Numbered from the stretch's first letter, positions 12,834 to 21,508 are shown. The stretch: 64,000 nucleotides of DNA from an uncultured Oscillospiraceae bacterium (GCA_947599875.1 CANQFV010000002.1:1-64000), one strand, 5' to 3'. Made by a program: numbers and translations. The notes: generated by a model from the letters alone, not told the origin.

Positions 12834-13730
12834 TTACTTTTTCACGCTCTCCACGATGCCCTGGGCAAGGCCGGCGAGGCCCTGGATCTCAGAGGGGATG
12901 ATGATCTTTGTGGCCTGGCCGTTGGCGGCGGCGGCGAAGGCCTCCAGGGCGCGGATGCGGATGACGGCGTCGTTGGGGTTGGCGTCGTTCAAGAGCTTCA
13001 GGCCCTCGGCCGTGGCCTGCTGAACCTTCAAAATCGCCTCGGCGCGGCCCTCGGCCTCCAGGATGGCGGCCTGCTTCTTGGCGTCGGCCCGGAGGATGGC
13101 GGACTCCTTCTCGCCCTCGGCGGAGAGGATGGCGGCCCGCTTCTCGCCCTCGGCCTTCAGGATGGCCTCCCGGCGCTCACGCTCGGCCTTCATCTGCTTC
13201 TCCATCGCGGACTGGATCTCCTTGGGCGGCAGGATGTTCTTCAGCTCCACACGGTTGACCTTGATGCCCCAGGGGTCGGTGGCCACGTCCAGGATGGAGC
13301 GCATCTTGGAGTTGATGATGTCGCGGCTGGTCAGGCACTGGTCAAGCTCCAGGTCGCCAATGATGTTACGCAGCGTTGTGGCGCTGAGGTTCTCGATGGC
13401 GGTCATGGGGTTCTCGATGCCGTAGGTGTACAGCTTGGGGTCGGTGATCTCAAAGTACACCACCGTGTCGATCTGCATGGTGACGTTATCCTTTGTGATC
13501 ACGGGCTGGGGCGGGAAGTCCGCCACCTGCTCCTTCAGGGAGACGACCTTCGCCACCCGCTCAATGAAGGGGATCTTGAAATGGAGTCCCACGCCCCAGG
13601 TGGTGGAATAGGCGCCCAGGCGCTCGATAACGTAGGCCCTGGCCTGCTGTACCACCCGGATACTGCGGGCGACAATGACGATGATCAGGAGTACGAGAAG
13701 GATGAGTACAAATTCAAGTGGTCCCGGCAT
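12834..13730 (-). CDS. SPFH/band 7 membrane protein (stomatin/QmcA type)
   Basis: A 298-residue membrane-anchored SPFH protein, a family that forms large oligomeric rings or microdomain scaffolds. It has one N-terminal transmembrane segment (about 5-25), the SPFH core (ERLGAYSTTWGVGLHFKIPF through about 180), and a long Ala/Glu/Lys helix in which AEGEKRAAILSAEGEKE repeats, a coiled coil typical of the family. It ends in a short Ala/Gly-rich tail. The partner upstream on the same strand is an NfeD-like protein, the standard pairing, with 51 bases between them. The cellular role in Clostridia is not established. Confidence 0.92.
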   Translation of the reverse strand: MPGPLEFVLILLVLLIIVIVARSIRVVQQARAYVIERLGAYSTTWGVGLHFKIPFIERVAKVVSLKEQVADFPPQPVITKDNVTMQIDTVVYFEITDPKLYTYGIENPMTAIENLSATTLRNIIGDLELDQCLTSRDIINSKMRSILDVATDPWGIKVNRVELKNILPPKEIQSAMEKQMKAERERREAILKAEGEKRAAILSAEGEKESAILRADAKKQAAILEAEGRAEAILKVQQATAEGLKLLNDANPNDAVIRIRALEAFAAAANGQATKIIIPSEIQGLAGLAQGIVESVKK

Positions 13731-13781
13731 GGAAATTTACCTCCGTTTTGCATTTATTTTTTACCGCACGGCGCGGTGGGA

Positions 13782-14228
13782 TCACGCATCAGTTTGCGCG
13801 GGCGTCTTTACCTCCTCCACAAGGAGCTTTACGCCCTGGATGGAGGCGACGCGCACATATTGGCCCACGGGGATAACGGCGCCGCTCATGCTCCGGGCGG
13901 TCCATTCCTTTCCCCCGGCGCTGACGGCCCCGGAGCCGTGGATATTGTCGATCTCCTCCGTCACGGGGCAGATGATGCCCAGCACCCGGTCGGCGTTTGT
14001 GGGCTTTTGCCGGACGTGCAGGCATCTCCTGGCCAGGGGCCTCAGCGCCGCCAGCGCGATGCCCGAAACGGCCAGAAACACCACGATCTGAACCCAGAAA
14101 TTCGCCCTCAGGGCCGCGGCGATAAGCGCCGCCGCCGAGCCGATGGCGAACCACACGGACACAAGTCCCACCGTGGCGGCCTCCATCGCCAGGAACGCGA
14201 CTGTCACAACGATCCAAAAGGTGATCAC
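13782..14228 (-). CDS. NfeD-like membrane protein
   Basis: A 148-residue protein with three to four hydrophobic segments in the first 85 residues (VVTVAFLAMEAATVGLVSVWFAIG, then AANFWVQ-type and VVFLAVSGIALAALRPLA) and a C-terminal OB-fold (about 90-145) of the NfeD short form, containing GAVSAGGKEWTARSM. NfeD proteins work with SPFH proteins, and the SPFH gene follows directly, so they form an operon. The start codon is GTG with AAGGGGG 9 bases upstream. A -10-like TATACT lies at 14260-14265 on the minus strand but I see no convincing -35. Confidence 0.88.
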   Translation of the reverse strand: MITFWIVVTVAFLAMEAATVGLVSVWFAIGSAAALIAAALRANFWVQIVVFLAVSGIALAALRPLARRCLHVRQKPTNADRVLGIICPVTEEIDNIHGSGAVSAGGKEWTARSMSGAVIPVGQYVRVASIQGVKLLVEEVKTPAQTDA

Positions 14229-14354
14229 AGCAGTTTTCCCCCTTTCTCAGGATAAAATCAGTATATCACAGATCCGTGTAAATTGACAGAGTTTTTTTAT
14301 GAATTTTTTCCCTCGAAAAATCTCCCTCTCCCCCGGGGTGACGCGCAGGCGCGC

Positions 14355-14388
14355 TTCGACACGGTTTGCACGGCATGTCCTGTATAAT
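14355..14388 (+). promoter_or_regulatory. spoIIG promoter with Spo0A box
   Basis: TTCGACA (14355-14361) is an exact Spo0A box (reverse complement TGTCGAA), placed where the -35 would be, 21 bases ahead of a perfect TATAAT at 14383-14388. In Bacillus subtilis the spoIIG promoter has the same layout: 0A boxes at an over-long spacing from the -10, recognised by sigma-A only with phosphorylated Spo0A. A weaker box, CCTCGAA, lies at 14311-14317. The assignment follows from this match and from the gene downstream. Confidence 0.65.
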
Positions 14389-14413
14389 TGCCCTGCGCAA
14401 AGGGGGTGAGGCG

Positions 14414-15250
14414 GTGGTCGTTCTCTACGCCGATCAGCTGTTTTTGGAAAATCTCATCGTGGATTACATACTCCTTCTGGCCACGGCCAAGCTCACCGGC
14501 ATCACCGCCAGGAGGACAAGGATGGGCCTGGCCGCCGGGCTGGGGGCCTTGTACGGGGTGTTCGCTCTGATCGCCGGCGGGTTTTTCACCTCCTGGGCGG
14601 TGAAGATCACCGTGGGGGTGGTGATGGTGATGATCGTCTTCGGCTCCTCCTCCCGGCTTCTCCGGCTGATTCTCATCTTCTTCGGCGTGTCCGCCGCCTT
14701 CGCCGGGGCGGTGATGGCCTCCGCCTTTATCCGGGGGGAGGACCCCTCCCCCCTAAACGCCGGGGACGTGAGCTTCGGCACGCTGCTCCTGGCCTTTGCC
14801 GCCGCCTTCGCCCTGTTCTCCGGCGCCTTCCGGGCCGTCACCCGCCACCGGCTGCGGGGGGAGATCGACCGGCTCACCGTGACGTTCAACGGGGTGAGCG
14901 TGCGCGTGCCGGCCCTGACGGACACCGGGAACGACCTGGCCGAACCCGTCTCCGGCCTGCCCGTGGCGGTCTGCTCCCTGGAGGCCCTGGCGCCCCTGTT
15001 CAGCGATGAGGTGCTGGAGATCCTGCGCTCCGCCCCGGACGCCCCGGCGGCCCTGGAGCGCCTGTACGACCGGGGGATCTTCTCCTTCCGCCTCGTCCCC
15101 TACCGGGCCGTGGGGAAAAAAGAGGGGATGCTCCCCGCCTTCCGCCCGGACTCCCTGCGCCGGGGCGGCCGGGAGCTGACGGCCTTTGTGGCCGTGGACC
15201 GGGCCGGCATGGAGTCCGCCGCCGGATATTCCGCCATTGTGGGCGTATGA
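14414..15250 (+). CDS. spoIIGA: Sporulation sigma-E factor processing peptidase SpoIIGA
   Basis: Membrane aspartic protease that removes the pro-sequence of sigma-E in the mother cell after septation. The 278-residue protein has five hydrophobic segments in the first 150 residues, beginning [21 protein letters not shown], the family's usual N-terminus. The catalytic motif ALTDTGNDL (Asp-Thr-Gly) lies near residue 173. The GTG start at 14414 is preceded by AAGGGGG at 7 bases and gives the normal family start; an ATG 48 bases earlier is in frame but has no ribosome site. Its stop is followed within 25 bases by sigE, as in Bacillus. Confidence 0.95.
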   Translation: MVVLYADQLFLENLIVDYILLLATAKLTGITARRTRMGLAAGLGALYGVFALIAGGFFTSWAVKITVGVVMVMIVFGSSSRLLRLILIFFGVSAAFAGAVMASAFIRGEDPSPLNAGDVSFGTLLLAFAAAFALFSGAFRAVTRHRLRGEIDRLTVTFNGVSVRVPALTDTGNDLAEPVSGLPVAVCSLEALAPLFSDEVLEILRSAPDAPAALERLYDRGIFSFRLVPYRAVGKKEGMLPAFRPDSLRRGGRELTAFVAVDRAGMESAAGYSAIVGV

Positions 15251-15273
15251 GCCTTGCTTTGAAAGGAACCGTT

Positions 15274-15990
15274 ATGAAAAAACTGTTGTTTCGCATCCGT
15301 CTTTTTCTGGCCCGGGCCGCGGGCCGTCTCTTTCCGCCGGAGGGCATCTACTATGTGGGGGGCAGCGACACCCTCCCCCCGCCCCTGAGCCGTGAGGAGG
15401 AGCAGGAGGTTCTCTCCGCCCTGATGGCCGGGGATCCCTCCGCCAGAGCCACGCTTATCGAGCGGAACCTGCGCCTGGTGGTCTACATCGCCAGGCGCTT
15501 TGAGAACACCGGCATCGGCCTGGAGGATCTCACCTCCATCGGGGCCATCGGCCTCATCAAGGCCATCAGCACCTTCGACACCGGGAAGAACATCAAGCTG
15601 GCGACCTACGCCTCCCGCTGTATCGAGAACGAGATCCTCATGTACCTGCGGAAGGTGAACCAGCAGAAGTCCGAGGTCTCCCTGTCCGAGCCGCTGAACA
15701 CCGACTGGGACGGCAACGAGCTGCTGCTCTCCGACATCCTGGGCACGGACAACGACATGGTGATGCGCCCCCTGGAGGACGACGTGGACCGGGAGCTGCT
15801 CCGCCAGGCCCTGGAGAGGCTCAGCCAGCGGGAGAAGACCATCATCTCCCTGCGCTTCGGCCTGGGCGGCGGCCGGGAGTTGACACAAAAGGAGGTGGCC
15901 GACCGGCTGGGCATCTCCCAGTCCTACATCTCGCGCCTGGAAAAAAGGATCATCTCCCGCCTGAGGCGGGAGATGATCCGGAAAATGTGA
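15274..15990 (+). CDS. sigE: RNA polymerase sporulation sigma factor sigma-E (precursor)
   Basis: Mother-cell sigma factor of early sporulation, made as an inactive precursor. The 238-residue protein has a basic amphipathic pro-sequence ([19 protein letters not shown]), then [14 protein letters not shown], the region around the SpoIIGA cleavage site. Region 2 contains [23 protein letters not shown] and region 4.2 the helix-turn-helix [22 protein letters not shown]. It aligns along its whole length with Bacillus SigE from memory. The ATG at 15274 has AAAGGA 8 bases ahead; an ATG at 15247 overlapping the spoIIGA stop is a less likely start. The usual downstream neighbour sigG is absent here. 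Confidence 0.97.
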   Translation: MKKLLFRIRLFLARAAGRLFPPEGIYYVGGSDTLPPPLSREEEQEVLSALMAGDPSARATLIERNLRLVVYIARRFENTGIGLEDLTSIGAIGLIKAISTFDTGKNIKLATYASRCIENEILMYLRKVNQQKSEVSLSEPLNTDWDGNELLLSDILGTDNDMVMRPLEDDVDRELLRQALERLSQREKTIISLRFGLGGGRELTQKEVADRLGISQSYISRLEKRIISRLRREMIRKM

Positions 15991-16159
15991 CGTTCTTCGC
16001 AAAGGGGTAAAAGCCGGTTCAATTTTACGTCATATTTTTATGTAAACCTATTTTCGCCCCGTTTCGCCTGTCAGGTGTTGTACAATACTCCCGCGTGTCC
16101 CCGGATTCCGGGGAAAATCCCGCCGGGGACGCGCCAAACACTTGAAAGGATGATGGAAA

Positions 16160-17011
16160 ATGCGAAAATGTCTGCTCCTGTTTACCGCCGCGCTGCTGAT
16201 CCTCACGGCGGCGGGGAGCGCGTCGGCGGAATTCCTGGCCGAGCCGTCCTCCCCGGTCTCCGGGCCGCTCCAGGTCTACTTAGACGGCAAGCCGGTGGAC
16301 ACCTACGGCCTTGCGCAGGTCACGGAGGACGGGATCTTAGTTCCGCTCCGCCCCGTGTCCAACGCCCTGGGGGCCACGGAGGTGAAGTACGACTCCAAGG
16401 ACGTGTCCGCCAGGGTGACGGCCCCGGGGCTGTCCCTGTACGTCCCCTTTGGGAAGCCGTATTTCCAGGCCAACGGCCGGTATCTCTACACCAAAAACCC
16501 CATAACCAGCGTAAATCAGCGGTGTCTCGTCCCCTTAGAGGAGCTGGCGGCGGCCTTCGGGGCCGGCGTGGTCTATGACGCCCACCGGAACCGGGCGACC
16601 CTGATCCCCGGCGATAGCCCCATCGAGCCGGGGGATACGTTTTACAACAGCGACGACGTGTACTGGCTCTCCCACATCATCCAGGCGGAGGCGGGGGGCG
16701 AGCCCTTCGCCGGAAAGATCGCCGTGGGCAACGTGGTGCTGAACCGGGTGGCGGATGAGGAGTTTCCCGACACGGTGAAGGAGGTGATCTTTGACCGCAG
16801 GGGCGGCGTCCAGTTCACCCCGGCCTACTCCGGCTCCGTCTACCGGGATCCGTCGGAGGATTCCGTCATCGCCGCCAAGATCGCCCTGGAGGGGGTGATG
16901 ATCGTCCGGGACGGTCTGTACTTCGCCTCCACCCGTGCGGCCAAAACCTGCTGGGCCTCAAGGCATTACCCGGTGGTGGCCGAGATCGGCGGTCATGTGT
17001 TCTTCGGGTGA
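16160..17011 (+). CDS. Exported SleB-like cell wall hydrolase with copper-amine-oxidase N-like domain
   Basis: Predicted secreted peptidoglycan hydrolase of the spore cortex-lytic SleB/CwlJ type (Hydrolase_2). It has a signal peptide cut near SASA (about 23), a substrate-binding-like domain of two repeats of the copper amine oxidase N family (about 38-150, DGILVPLRPVSNALG and RCLVPLEELAAAFG) and the hydrolase domain (about 165-283). The expected catalytic Glu177 lies in HIIQAEAGGEPFAGKIAVGN. It follows sigE by 169 bases, which fits a sporulation or germination role, though I could not find a clear sigma-E or sigma-G promoter in that gap. Its last 19 bases overlap the end of the convergent GH3 gene. 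Confidence 0.88.
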   Translation: MRKCLLLFTAALLILTAAGSASAEFLAEPSSPVSGPLQVYLDGKPVDTYGLAQVTEDGILVPLRPVSNALGATEVKYDSKDVSARVTAPGLSLYVPFGKPYFQANGRYLYTKNPITSVNQRCLVPLEELAAAFGAGVVYDAHRNRATLIPGDSPIEPGDTFYNSDDVYWLSHIIQAEAGGEPFAGKIAVGNVVLNRVADEEFPDTVKEVIFDRRGGVQFTPAYSGSVYRDPSEDSVIAAKIALEGVMIVRDGLYFASTRAAKTCWASRHYPVVAEIGGHVFFG

Positions 17012-19440
17012 TGCCACAGGGCGTTCCCCCGGAGCTTCCAGGCCGTGTCCATTGTGAAGGCGGCGCACCTCTCCGCGTCCTCCCGCTTCAGCGAACCCTC
17101 CCGCAGGGCCTTGAGGGCCGCCTTCCAGTCCGGGGCGGAGCCGGGCATGAACACGTTCCCGGCGGCCACGGAGGGGGCGGAGAGGGCCATGCGGTATTTG
17201 GACTTCCCTCCGCCGGGGCCAACCACCCAGTCGGTCATGATGAGTCCGTCCCAGCCCCACTCCCACCGGAGAAGGCCCTCGCTGAGGTCGGGCCGCTCCG
17301 AGGTGTGGACGCCGTTCAGCAGGTTGTAGGAGGTCATCACCGCCGCGGGGGCGGCGGCGCGGATGCAGATCTCAAAGCCCTTGACGTAGATCTCCCGCAG
17401 GGCGCGCTCGCTCACAAGGCTGTTGGACATGAGGCGGTTCGTCTCCTGGTTGTTGCAGCAAAAATGCTTGACGGTCACGCCGCGGCCCGGCTTTGACTGG
17501 ACGCCCAGGGTGACGGCGGCGGCGGTGAGTCCGGTGAGCAGGGGGTCCTCGGAATAGTACTCAAAATTCCGGCCGCACAGGGGGGAGCGCTGGATATTCA
17601 TGGCGGGGGCAAGCCACAGGTGGACGCCGAAGCGGTCCATCTCCTCCCCCACGATCTCCCCCACCCGGCGGCAAAGCTCCGGATCCCAGCTCTGTGCCAG
17701 GGCCGTGGCGATGGGGACGGCCGTACAGTACTGGTAGAGGATCTCCCCCCGGGGCTTCTTCATCCCAAGCCTGAGCAGGAATTTTTCCGCCCGGCCGATA
17801 AATTCCTCCAGCCCCGCGGGCATGGTGGAGTCCAGGGACACGGCGTCCCCGTTCTTGTCCCGGAAATATCTCTTGGTGAGCCGCAGGCCCGCGGGGCCGT
17901 CGGCCATCACCAGGGGCGGGACATCCCGCACCCCGCCGTATGTCTCCCCCGCCGCGCCGGCCACGCTGACGGAGGACGCGCCGATGACGTTCTCCAGCGG
18001 CCCGCCGGAAAATCTGCCGCAGCACAGGAAGATAAGCTCCTCGTCCGTGAGCTTTTTGGCGCGCTTTACCGCCCGCTCCGACGGCTGGGCCGGCTTGGGA
18101 CTCTCCAGCCCCGAGAAGGCCCCGGCATCCGCCCTCAGTACGGGGACGGAGCGATCCGTCCGCACCTCCCCCCTCTCCGGGGGAGTCCAATCCTCAAAAT
18201 CCGGCTCCCCGCCCACATGGGCCACCGTGCGGGTGGTCACGTCCCGGTCAAGCTCCACCACGGCGGCGGGCCTGGCCCCGGCGCTGTCTGTGCCCACATA
18301 CACGATGTACCGGCCCTTTTCCAGAATGTACGACCCCGACGGCCCGTGGAAGGAGGCAAGGCCCGCCAGATCAAAGGCGGCGGTGACTCTGCCGGCCTCA
18401 CCGGGGGCCAGCTTCTCCGTCTTGGCGTAGGCGGCCAGGACCTTCACGGGCTGGCTCAGCTTCCCCTGGGGCTTTCCCACATAGACCTGCACCGTCTCCC
18501 GGCCGGGGAATCTCCCGGCGTTGAAGACCGGGGTCTCAACGGTGACGGTTCTGCCGTCCAGAGACGCCCGTGAGGCGCCCAGGGCAAAATCCGTGTACCC
18601 CAGGCCGAAGCCGAAGGGGAACAGGGGCTTGACGCCGGCGGCCTCATAATACCGGTAGCCCACAAAGATGCCCTCCCGGTAGCGGGTCTCGTCACAGGTG
18701 CCGAAGTCCCCCACGCTCATCCGGGAGTCCAGGGATGTCCAGGTGGCGGACAGCTTGCCGGAGGGCTGGGAGTAGCCCAGGAGAATGTCCGCCAGCACGG
18801 TGCCCGTCACCACCCCAAGCTGGGACAGGAGCAGGATGTTCTCCACCTCCATGACGGGACTCAGATCCACCGGCGCGCCGGTGTTCAGCACAAGTATGAA
18901 CCGATCGTAGCGCTCCCGGGCGGCCAGGATGTCCTGGATCTCCGACTCCGTCAGGGTGAAGTCCCCGGCGTCGTCCGTCCTGTCGCCCCCCTCCCCGGCG
19001 CAGCGGGAGAGGACGTAGACGGCGGTGTCCCCCTCCCCGTCCAGCTCCAGGTCATACTCCGGCGCGGCCATGACCGCGCCCATGCCCACCACGGCGGCGT
19101 GCCGGTGTTCCCGCCTGGCCCGGGCCTTCACGCCGTTGATAAATTCCTCGTGGGCCTTGTCGTGAGCGGCGTCGTAGGCGTCCAGCCAACGGGTGGTGGT
19201 GATCGTGAAGCCCGCGTCGGACAGGCCCTTCTCCGCCGTCACATAGTACCGGGAATTCACATCCCCGGAGCCTGTGCCGCCCTTCACGGTGTGCCTGGCT
19301 CCGCCGCCGTACAGGGCCAGCTTCCCCGGGGCGGACAGGGGAAAGTCCCCGTTTCGTCTGAGGAAGAGGGCGCACTCCGGCGCCAGAGACCGCAGGGCCG
19401 CGATATGCTCCTGTTCGTACTTCTCCGTTTTTTCCATCAT
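16993..19440 (-). CDS. Circularly permuted GH3 beta-glucosidase
   Basis: Predicted beta-glucosidase of glycoside hydrolase family 3 with its domains in swapped order. The GH3 C-terminal alpha/beta sandwich comes first (about 40-270, with AAVVGMGAVMAAPEYD and SQPSGKLSATW), then a fibronectin-III-like domain (about 290-400, VYVGKPQGKLSQPVKVLAAY), then the catalytic TIM barrel (about 440-815, with WLAPAMNIQRSPLCGRNFEYYSEDP, KHFCCNNQE and the nucleophile Asp737 in LIMTDW). The same permuted order is known from Ruminococcus albus and Butyrivibrio enzymes. No signal peptide is visible, so it is probably cytoplasmic. The start at 19440 has GGAGG 7 bases upstream. Its 3' end overlaps the convergent hydrolase gene by 19 bases. 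Confidence 0.92.
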   Translation of the reverse strand: MMEKTEKYEQEHIAALRSLAPECALFLRRNGDFPLSAPGKLALYGGGARHTVKGGTGSGDVNSRYYVTAEKGLSDAGFTITTTRWLDAYDAAHDKAHEEFINGVKARARREHRHAAVVGMGAVMAAPEYDLELDGEGDTAVYVLSRCAGEGGDRTDDAGDFTLTESEIQDILAARERYDRFILVLNTGAPVDLSPVMEVENILLLSQLGVVTGTVLADILLGYSQPSGKLSATWTSLDSRMSVGDFGTCDETRYREGIFVGYRYYEAAGVKPLFPFGFGLGYTDFALGASRASLDGRTVTVETPVFNAGRFPGRETVQVYVGKPQGKLSQPVKVLAAYAKTEKLAPGEAGRVTAAFDLAGLASFHGPSGSYILEKGRYIVYVGTDSAGARPAAVVELDRDVTTRTVAHVGGEPDFEDWTPPERGEVRTDRSVPVLRADAGAFSGLESPKPAQPSERAVKRAKKLTDEELIFLCCGRFSGGPLENVIGASSVSVAGAAGETYGGVRDVPPLVMADGPAGLRLTKRYFRDKNGDAVSLDSTMPAGLEEFIGRAEKFLLRLGMKKPRGEILYQYCTAVPIATALAQSWDPELCRRVGEIVGEEMDRFGVHLWLAPAMNIQRSPLCGRNFEYYSEDPLLTGLTAAAVTLGVQSKPGRGVTVKHFCCNNQETNRLMSNSLVSERALREIYVKGFEICIRAAAPAAVMTSYNLLNGVHTSERPDLSEGLLRWEWGWDGLIMTDWVVGPGGGKSKYRMALSAPSVAAGNVFMPGSAPDWKAALKALREGSLKREDAERCAAFTMDTAWKLRGNALWHHPKNT

Positions 19441-19504
19441 ATGGCACCCTCCTGTGCGAAATTGTGGTAAGGTATCCCGTTTGATCAAAAGCCCGAATTT
19501 GCTG

Positions 19505-19533
19505 TTTTCCCGGCGGCGTGCGCGCCGGGAAAA
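19505..19533. other. Perfect hairpin in the leader of the GH3 gene
   Basis: TTTTCCCGGCG and CGCCGGGAAAA pair over 11 bases around a 7-base loop. It lies between the promoter at 19561-19589 and the start codon, so it is transcribed in the 5' untranslated region. The A/T-flanked GC stem could act as a weak terminator or stabiliser. Confidence 0.55.
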
Positions 19534-19560
19534 TCCACGCTTCGTTTACTGACAGGCACA

Positions 19561-19589
19561 ATTATACCATCATTTGAGGCGTCCGTCCA
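19561..19589 (-). promoter_or_regulatory. Probable sigma-A promoter of the GH3 gene
   Basis: On the minus strand TGGACG, a 17-base spacer and a perfect TATAAT, giving a leader of about 115 bases. Confidence 0.55.
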
Positions 19590-19619
19590 CCGATTTTGGG
19601 GGGATTTCCATCTTTTTTC

Positions 19620-19648
19620 TTTACTTTCCGGGTCGTTTTTGGTAGAAT
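19620..19648 (+). promoter_or_regulatory. Probable sigma-A promoter of the gene at 19681
   Basis: TTTACT, a 17-base spacer and TAGAAT, with the start codon 33 bases beyond the -10. Confidence 0.5.
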
Positions 19649-19680
19649 GGGGAAAAGCTCTGCGGAAAGGGGGCGAGGGA

Positions 19681-20250
19681 ATGAACGGGAAGTTTTACAA
19701 AAAATGGTGGTTCTGGCTCCTGGCCGTGCTGTTGGCGGTCTCCGTCCCCTTCGCCATAAGGGAGGCCCGCGCCCCGGCGAAGCCGGACTCTCCCCCGTCG
19801 GACGGGGCGGTCTCCCAGCCGGAGGACGGCGCGGGGGAGGACTCCCAGTCCCCGGCACAAACCGGCCCGGAGCAGGAGCAGGAGCCGGACGAGGGGTCTC
19901 AGCCGGAGGAGAAGCCGGAAGCGGAGACAAAACCGGAGGCCGATCCCGAGCCTGGAGCGGAACAGGAGCCGGGGAGCGATCCCGAGCCTGGAGCGGAACA
20001 GGAGCCAGGGAACGATCCGCAAGCCGATCCGGAGGATAAACCGGAGCCTGATCCGGAGCCGGAGGAACCCGGGCCAGAGCCGGGCGACGGTGCGGTCACA
20101 TACGTCCTCAACAAGAATACGAAGAAATTTCACTATCCCACCTGCCGGAGCGTGGCGGAAATTTTGGAGAAGAACCGCCAGGACTTCACCGGAACACGGG
20201 AGGAGGCCATCGCCCTTGGCTACGCCCCCTGCGGGATCTGCAAGCCGTGA
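19681..20250 (+). CDS. Membrane-anchored protein with Pro/Glu repeat spacer and C-terminal Cys/His domain
   Basis: A 189-residue predicted surface protein. After a short basic start (MNGKFYKKW) comes one hydrophobic segment (about 9-25), then a Pro/Glu/Asp-rich spacer of about 100 residues in which GAEQEPGSDPEP-like units repeat. The last 48 residues form a compact domain, VLNKNTKKFHYPTCRSV to GYAPCGICKP. Such tails recur in secreted proteins and nucleases of Firmicutes and resemble the metal-binding Ada-like fold; His, Cys and CGIC are candidate ligands. The function is unknown. The start is chosen at the ATG after GGGGGCGAGGGA rather than one 42 bases earlier that lies within the promoter. 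Confidence 0.75.
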   Translation: MNGKFYKKWWFWLLAVLLAVSVPFAIREARAPAKPDSPPSDGAVSQPEDGAGEDSQSPAQTGPEQEQEPDEGSQPEEKPEAETKPEADPEPGAEQEPGSDPEPGAEQEPGNDPQADPEDKPEPDPEPEEPGPEPGDGAVTYVLNKNTKKFHYPTCRSVAEILEKNRQDFTGTREEAIALGYAPCGICKP

Positions 20251-20354
20251 CCGGCCCACACTTTGAAGAGTTGTACGGATCCCCCCGGGCTTTCCCCCTC
20301 CTCCCCAGGGGATCCGGCCGGATAAAAAAATCGAAGAAAAAAAATAAATTTAGG

Positions 20355-20383
20355 CTTGCAAACCCGGGGGAAGTGTGTTATGA
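20355..20383 (+). promoter_or_regulatory. Promoter of tRNA-Pro
   Basis: TTGCAA, a 17-base spacer and TATGAT, ending 18 bases before the mature tRNA. Confidence 0.75.
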
Positions 20384-20401
20384 TAACGGAGCGCCAAAAG
20401 T

Positions 20402-20478
20402 CCGGGTGTGGCGAAGTTTGGTATCGCGCTTGAATGGGGTTCAAGAGGCCGCTGGTTCGAATCCAGTCACTCGGACCA
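20402..20478 (+). tRNA. tRNA-Pro (anticodon GGG)
   Basis: A complete cloverleaf of 77 bases with encoded CCA. Acceptor CCGGGTG pairs with CACTCGG (one G-T), the D stem is GCGA/TCGC, the anticodon stem CTTGA/TCAAG encloses the loop ATGGGGT (anticodon GGG, reading CCC and CCU), and the T arm is GCTGG-TTCGAAT-CCAGT. Position 1 is C paired to G72 with discriminator A73, the bacterial tRNA-Pro identity pattern. Confidence 0.97.
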
Positions 20479-20483
20479 AGAAA

Positions 20484-20518
20484 AAGCCTTAGAGTCGCAA
20501 CGACTCTAAGGCTTTTTT
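20484..20518. terminator. Bidirectional terminator between tRNA-Pro and the DUF4097 gene
   Basis: A perfect 14-base-pair stem (AAGCCTTAGAGTCG with its complement) and a 3-base loop, with T-runs on both strands. It can end the tRNA transcript and the padR operon. Confidence 0.92.
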
Positions 20519-20542
20519 GTTGTTTTGGGCGGGGTGTTTTTC

Positions 20543-21508
20543 CTATGATATCTCGATTTTAATATCTCCGGTGGATGTTTTGATCTCACATCTACCGCCC
20601 GTTACGGTTTTCGGCACGGAAATTCTTCCGGTGGAGGTCTCGGTCAGGAAGACCTTATCGGAAAGCAGTGTGCCTGTGACGTCTCCCGTGTCCGTTTTGA
20701 CGGATATCCCGGCGGCGTCGCTGCGGTCGAAGGTTATGTCGCCGGTGTCGCTTTCAACGGTAAAGCTCCCTGCCCCGATCACATTCTTTAATGTGATGGA
20801 ACCGGTGTCGCTCTCCGCATAGAGGTCGGTGCAGGCGGTATCCGTAAGCTGTACCCGTCCCGTATCCGTTTTGATCCTGATGTTTGCGCCCACATCCGCC
20901 GTATTTACCTGGATCCGGCCTGTGTCCGTTGTCAGCTTCAGCTCTTGTGCCGCGATCCCTTCCAATCGGATATCGCCGGTACTCAATTTGATCTCCATGC
21001 CGTGTGCAGCGGACGCGGAGCAATTCACACTGGAGGTGTTGCCGTCAATTCTCAGCGTATCAAAGGAAAAATCCTCTGGGATCGCGATGTCGCCCGTATC
21101 CGTCTCTATGGATAGGGAGCCGTACTCCCTGGGCGGCAGATATACGGTCATCTTCGGTTGGCTGAAAGAGAGGGAGAAATGTTCGTACCACTTGCGGGTA
21201 TCGACCGTATCGATCACCAGCGTGCCGTTTTGCACGGAGGCGGAGTGTCTTACCTTTTCATCCTCAAAGAAAACGATCTTGCACTGTCCGTTTCCGGCGG
21301 GGACAAATTCGATCTTGGTCGTATGGACGTCGATGGATATGTTAGTGAAGCCCTCTTCCACCTCACAGGTGTTGGTTGTATAAGTGACCGTACCGACCTT
21401 GTTAAAATCCCAACCGTTTTGGATCATCGTGCCCACAAAGGCAATTGCGCCAAGCGCGATCAGGGCCAGCGCGACGGCCAGCCATATTTTTACCGCATTG
21501 CTCATCAT
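20543..21508 (-). CDS. DUF4097 beta-helix membrane-anchored protein
   Basis: A 321-residue protein with one N-terminal transmembrane segment (about 8-28) and a long repeat region. A motif like TDTGDI or TDTGRI recurs about every 20 residues at least seven times (ETDTGDIAI, LSTGDIRL, TDTGRIQV, TDTGRVQL, SDTGSITL, SDTGDITF, TDTGDVTG, TSTGRISV, TSTGDIKI), the pattern of the DUF4097 family, a predicted right-handed beta-helix likely outside the membrane. Its ATG overlaps the stop of the DUF1700 gene by four bases. The three-gene set with PadR and DUF1700 recurs in Firmicutes; its physiological role is not settled. Confidence 0.85.
   Translation of the reverse strand: MMSNAVKIWLAVALALIALGAIAFVGTMIQNGWDFNKVGTVTYTTNTCEVEEGFTNISIDVHTTKIEFVPAGNGQCKIVFFEDEKVRHSASVQNGTLVIDTVDTRKWYEHFSLSFSQPKMTVYLPPREYGSLSIETDTGDIAIPEDFSFDTLRIDGNTSSVNCSASAAHGMEIKLSTGDIRLEGIAAQELKLTTDTGRIQVNTADVGANIRIKTDTGRVQLTDTACTDLYAESDTGSITLKNVIGAGSFTVESDTGDITFDRSDAAGISVKTDTGDVTGTLLSDKVFLTETSTGRISVPKTVTGGRCEIKTSTGDIKIEIS

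Noticed and set aside
15991-16159. Sigma-E or sigma-G promoter for the SleB-like gene
   Set aside because: TCATATT at about 16031 fits a sigma-E -35, but no CATACA-type -10 follows at the right distance, so I do not call it.
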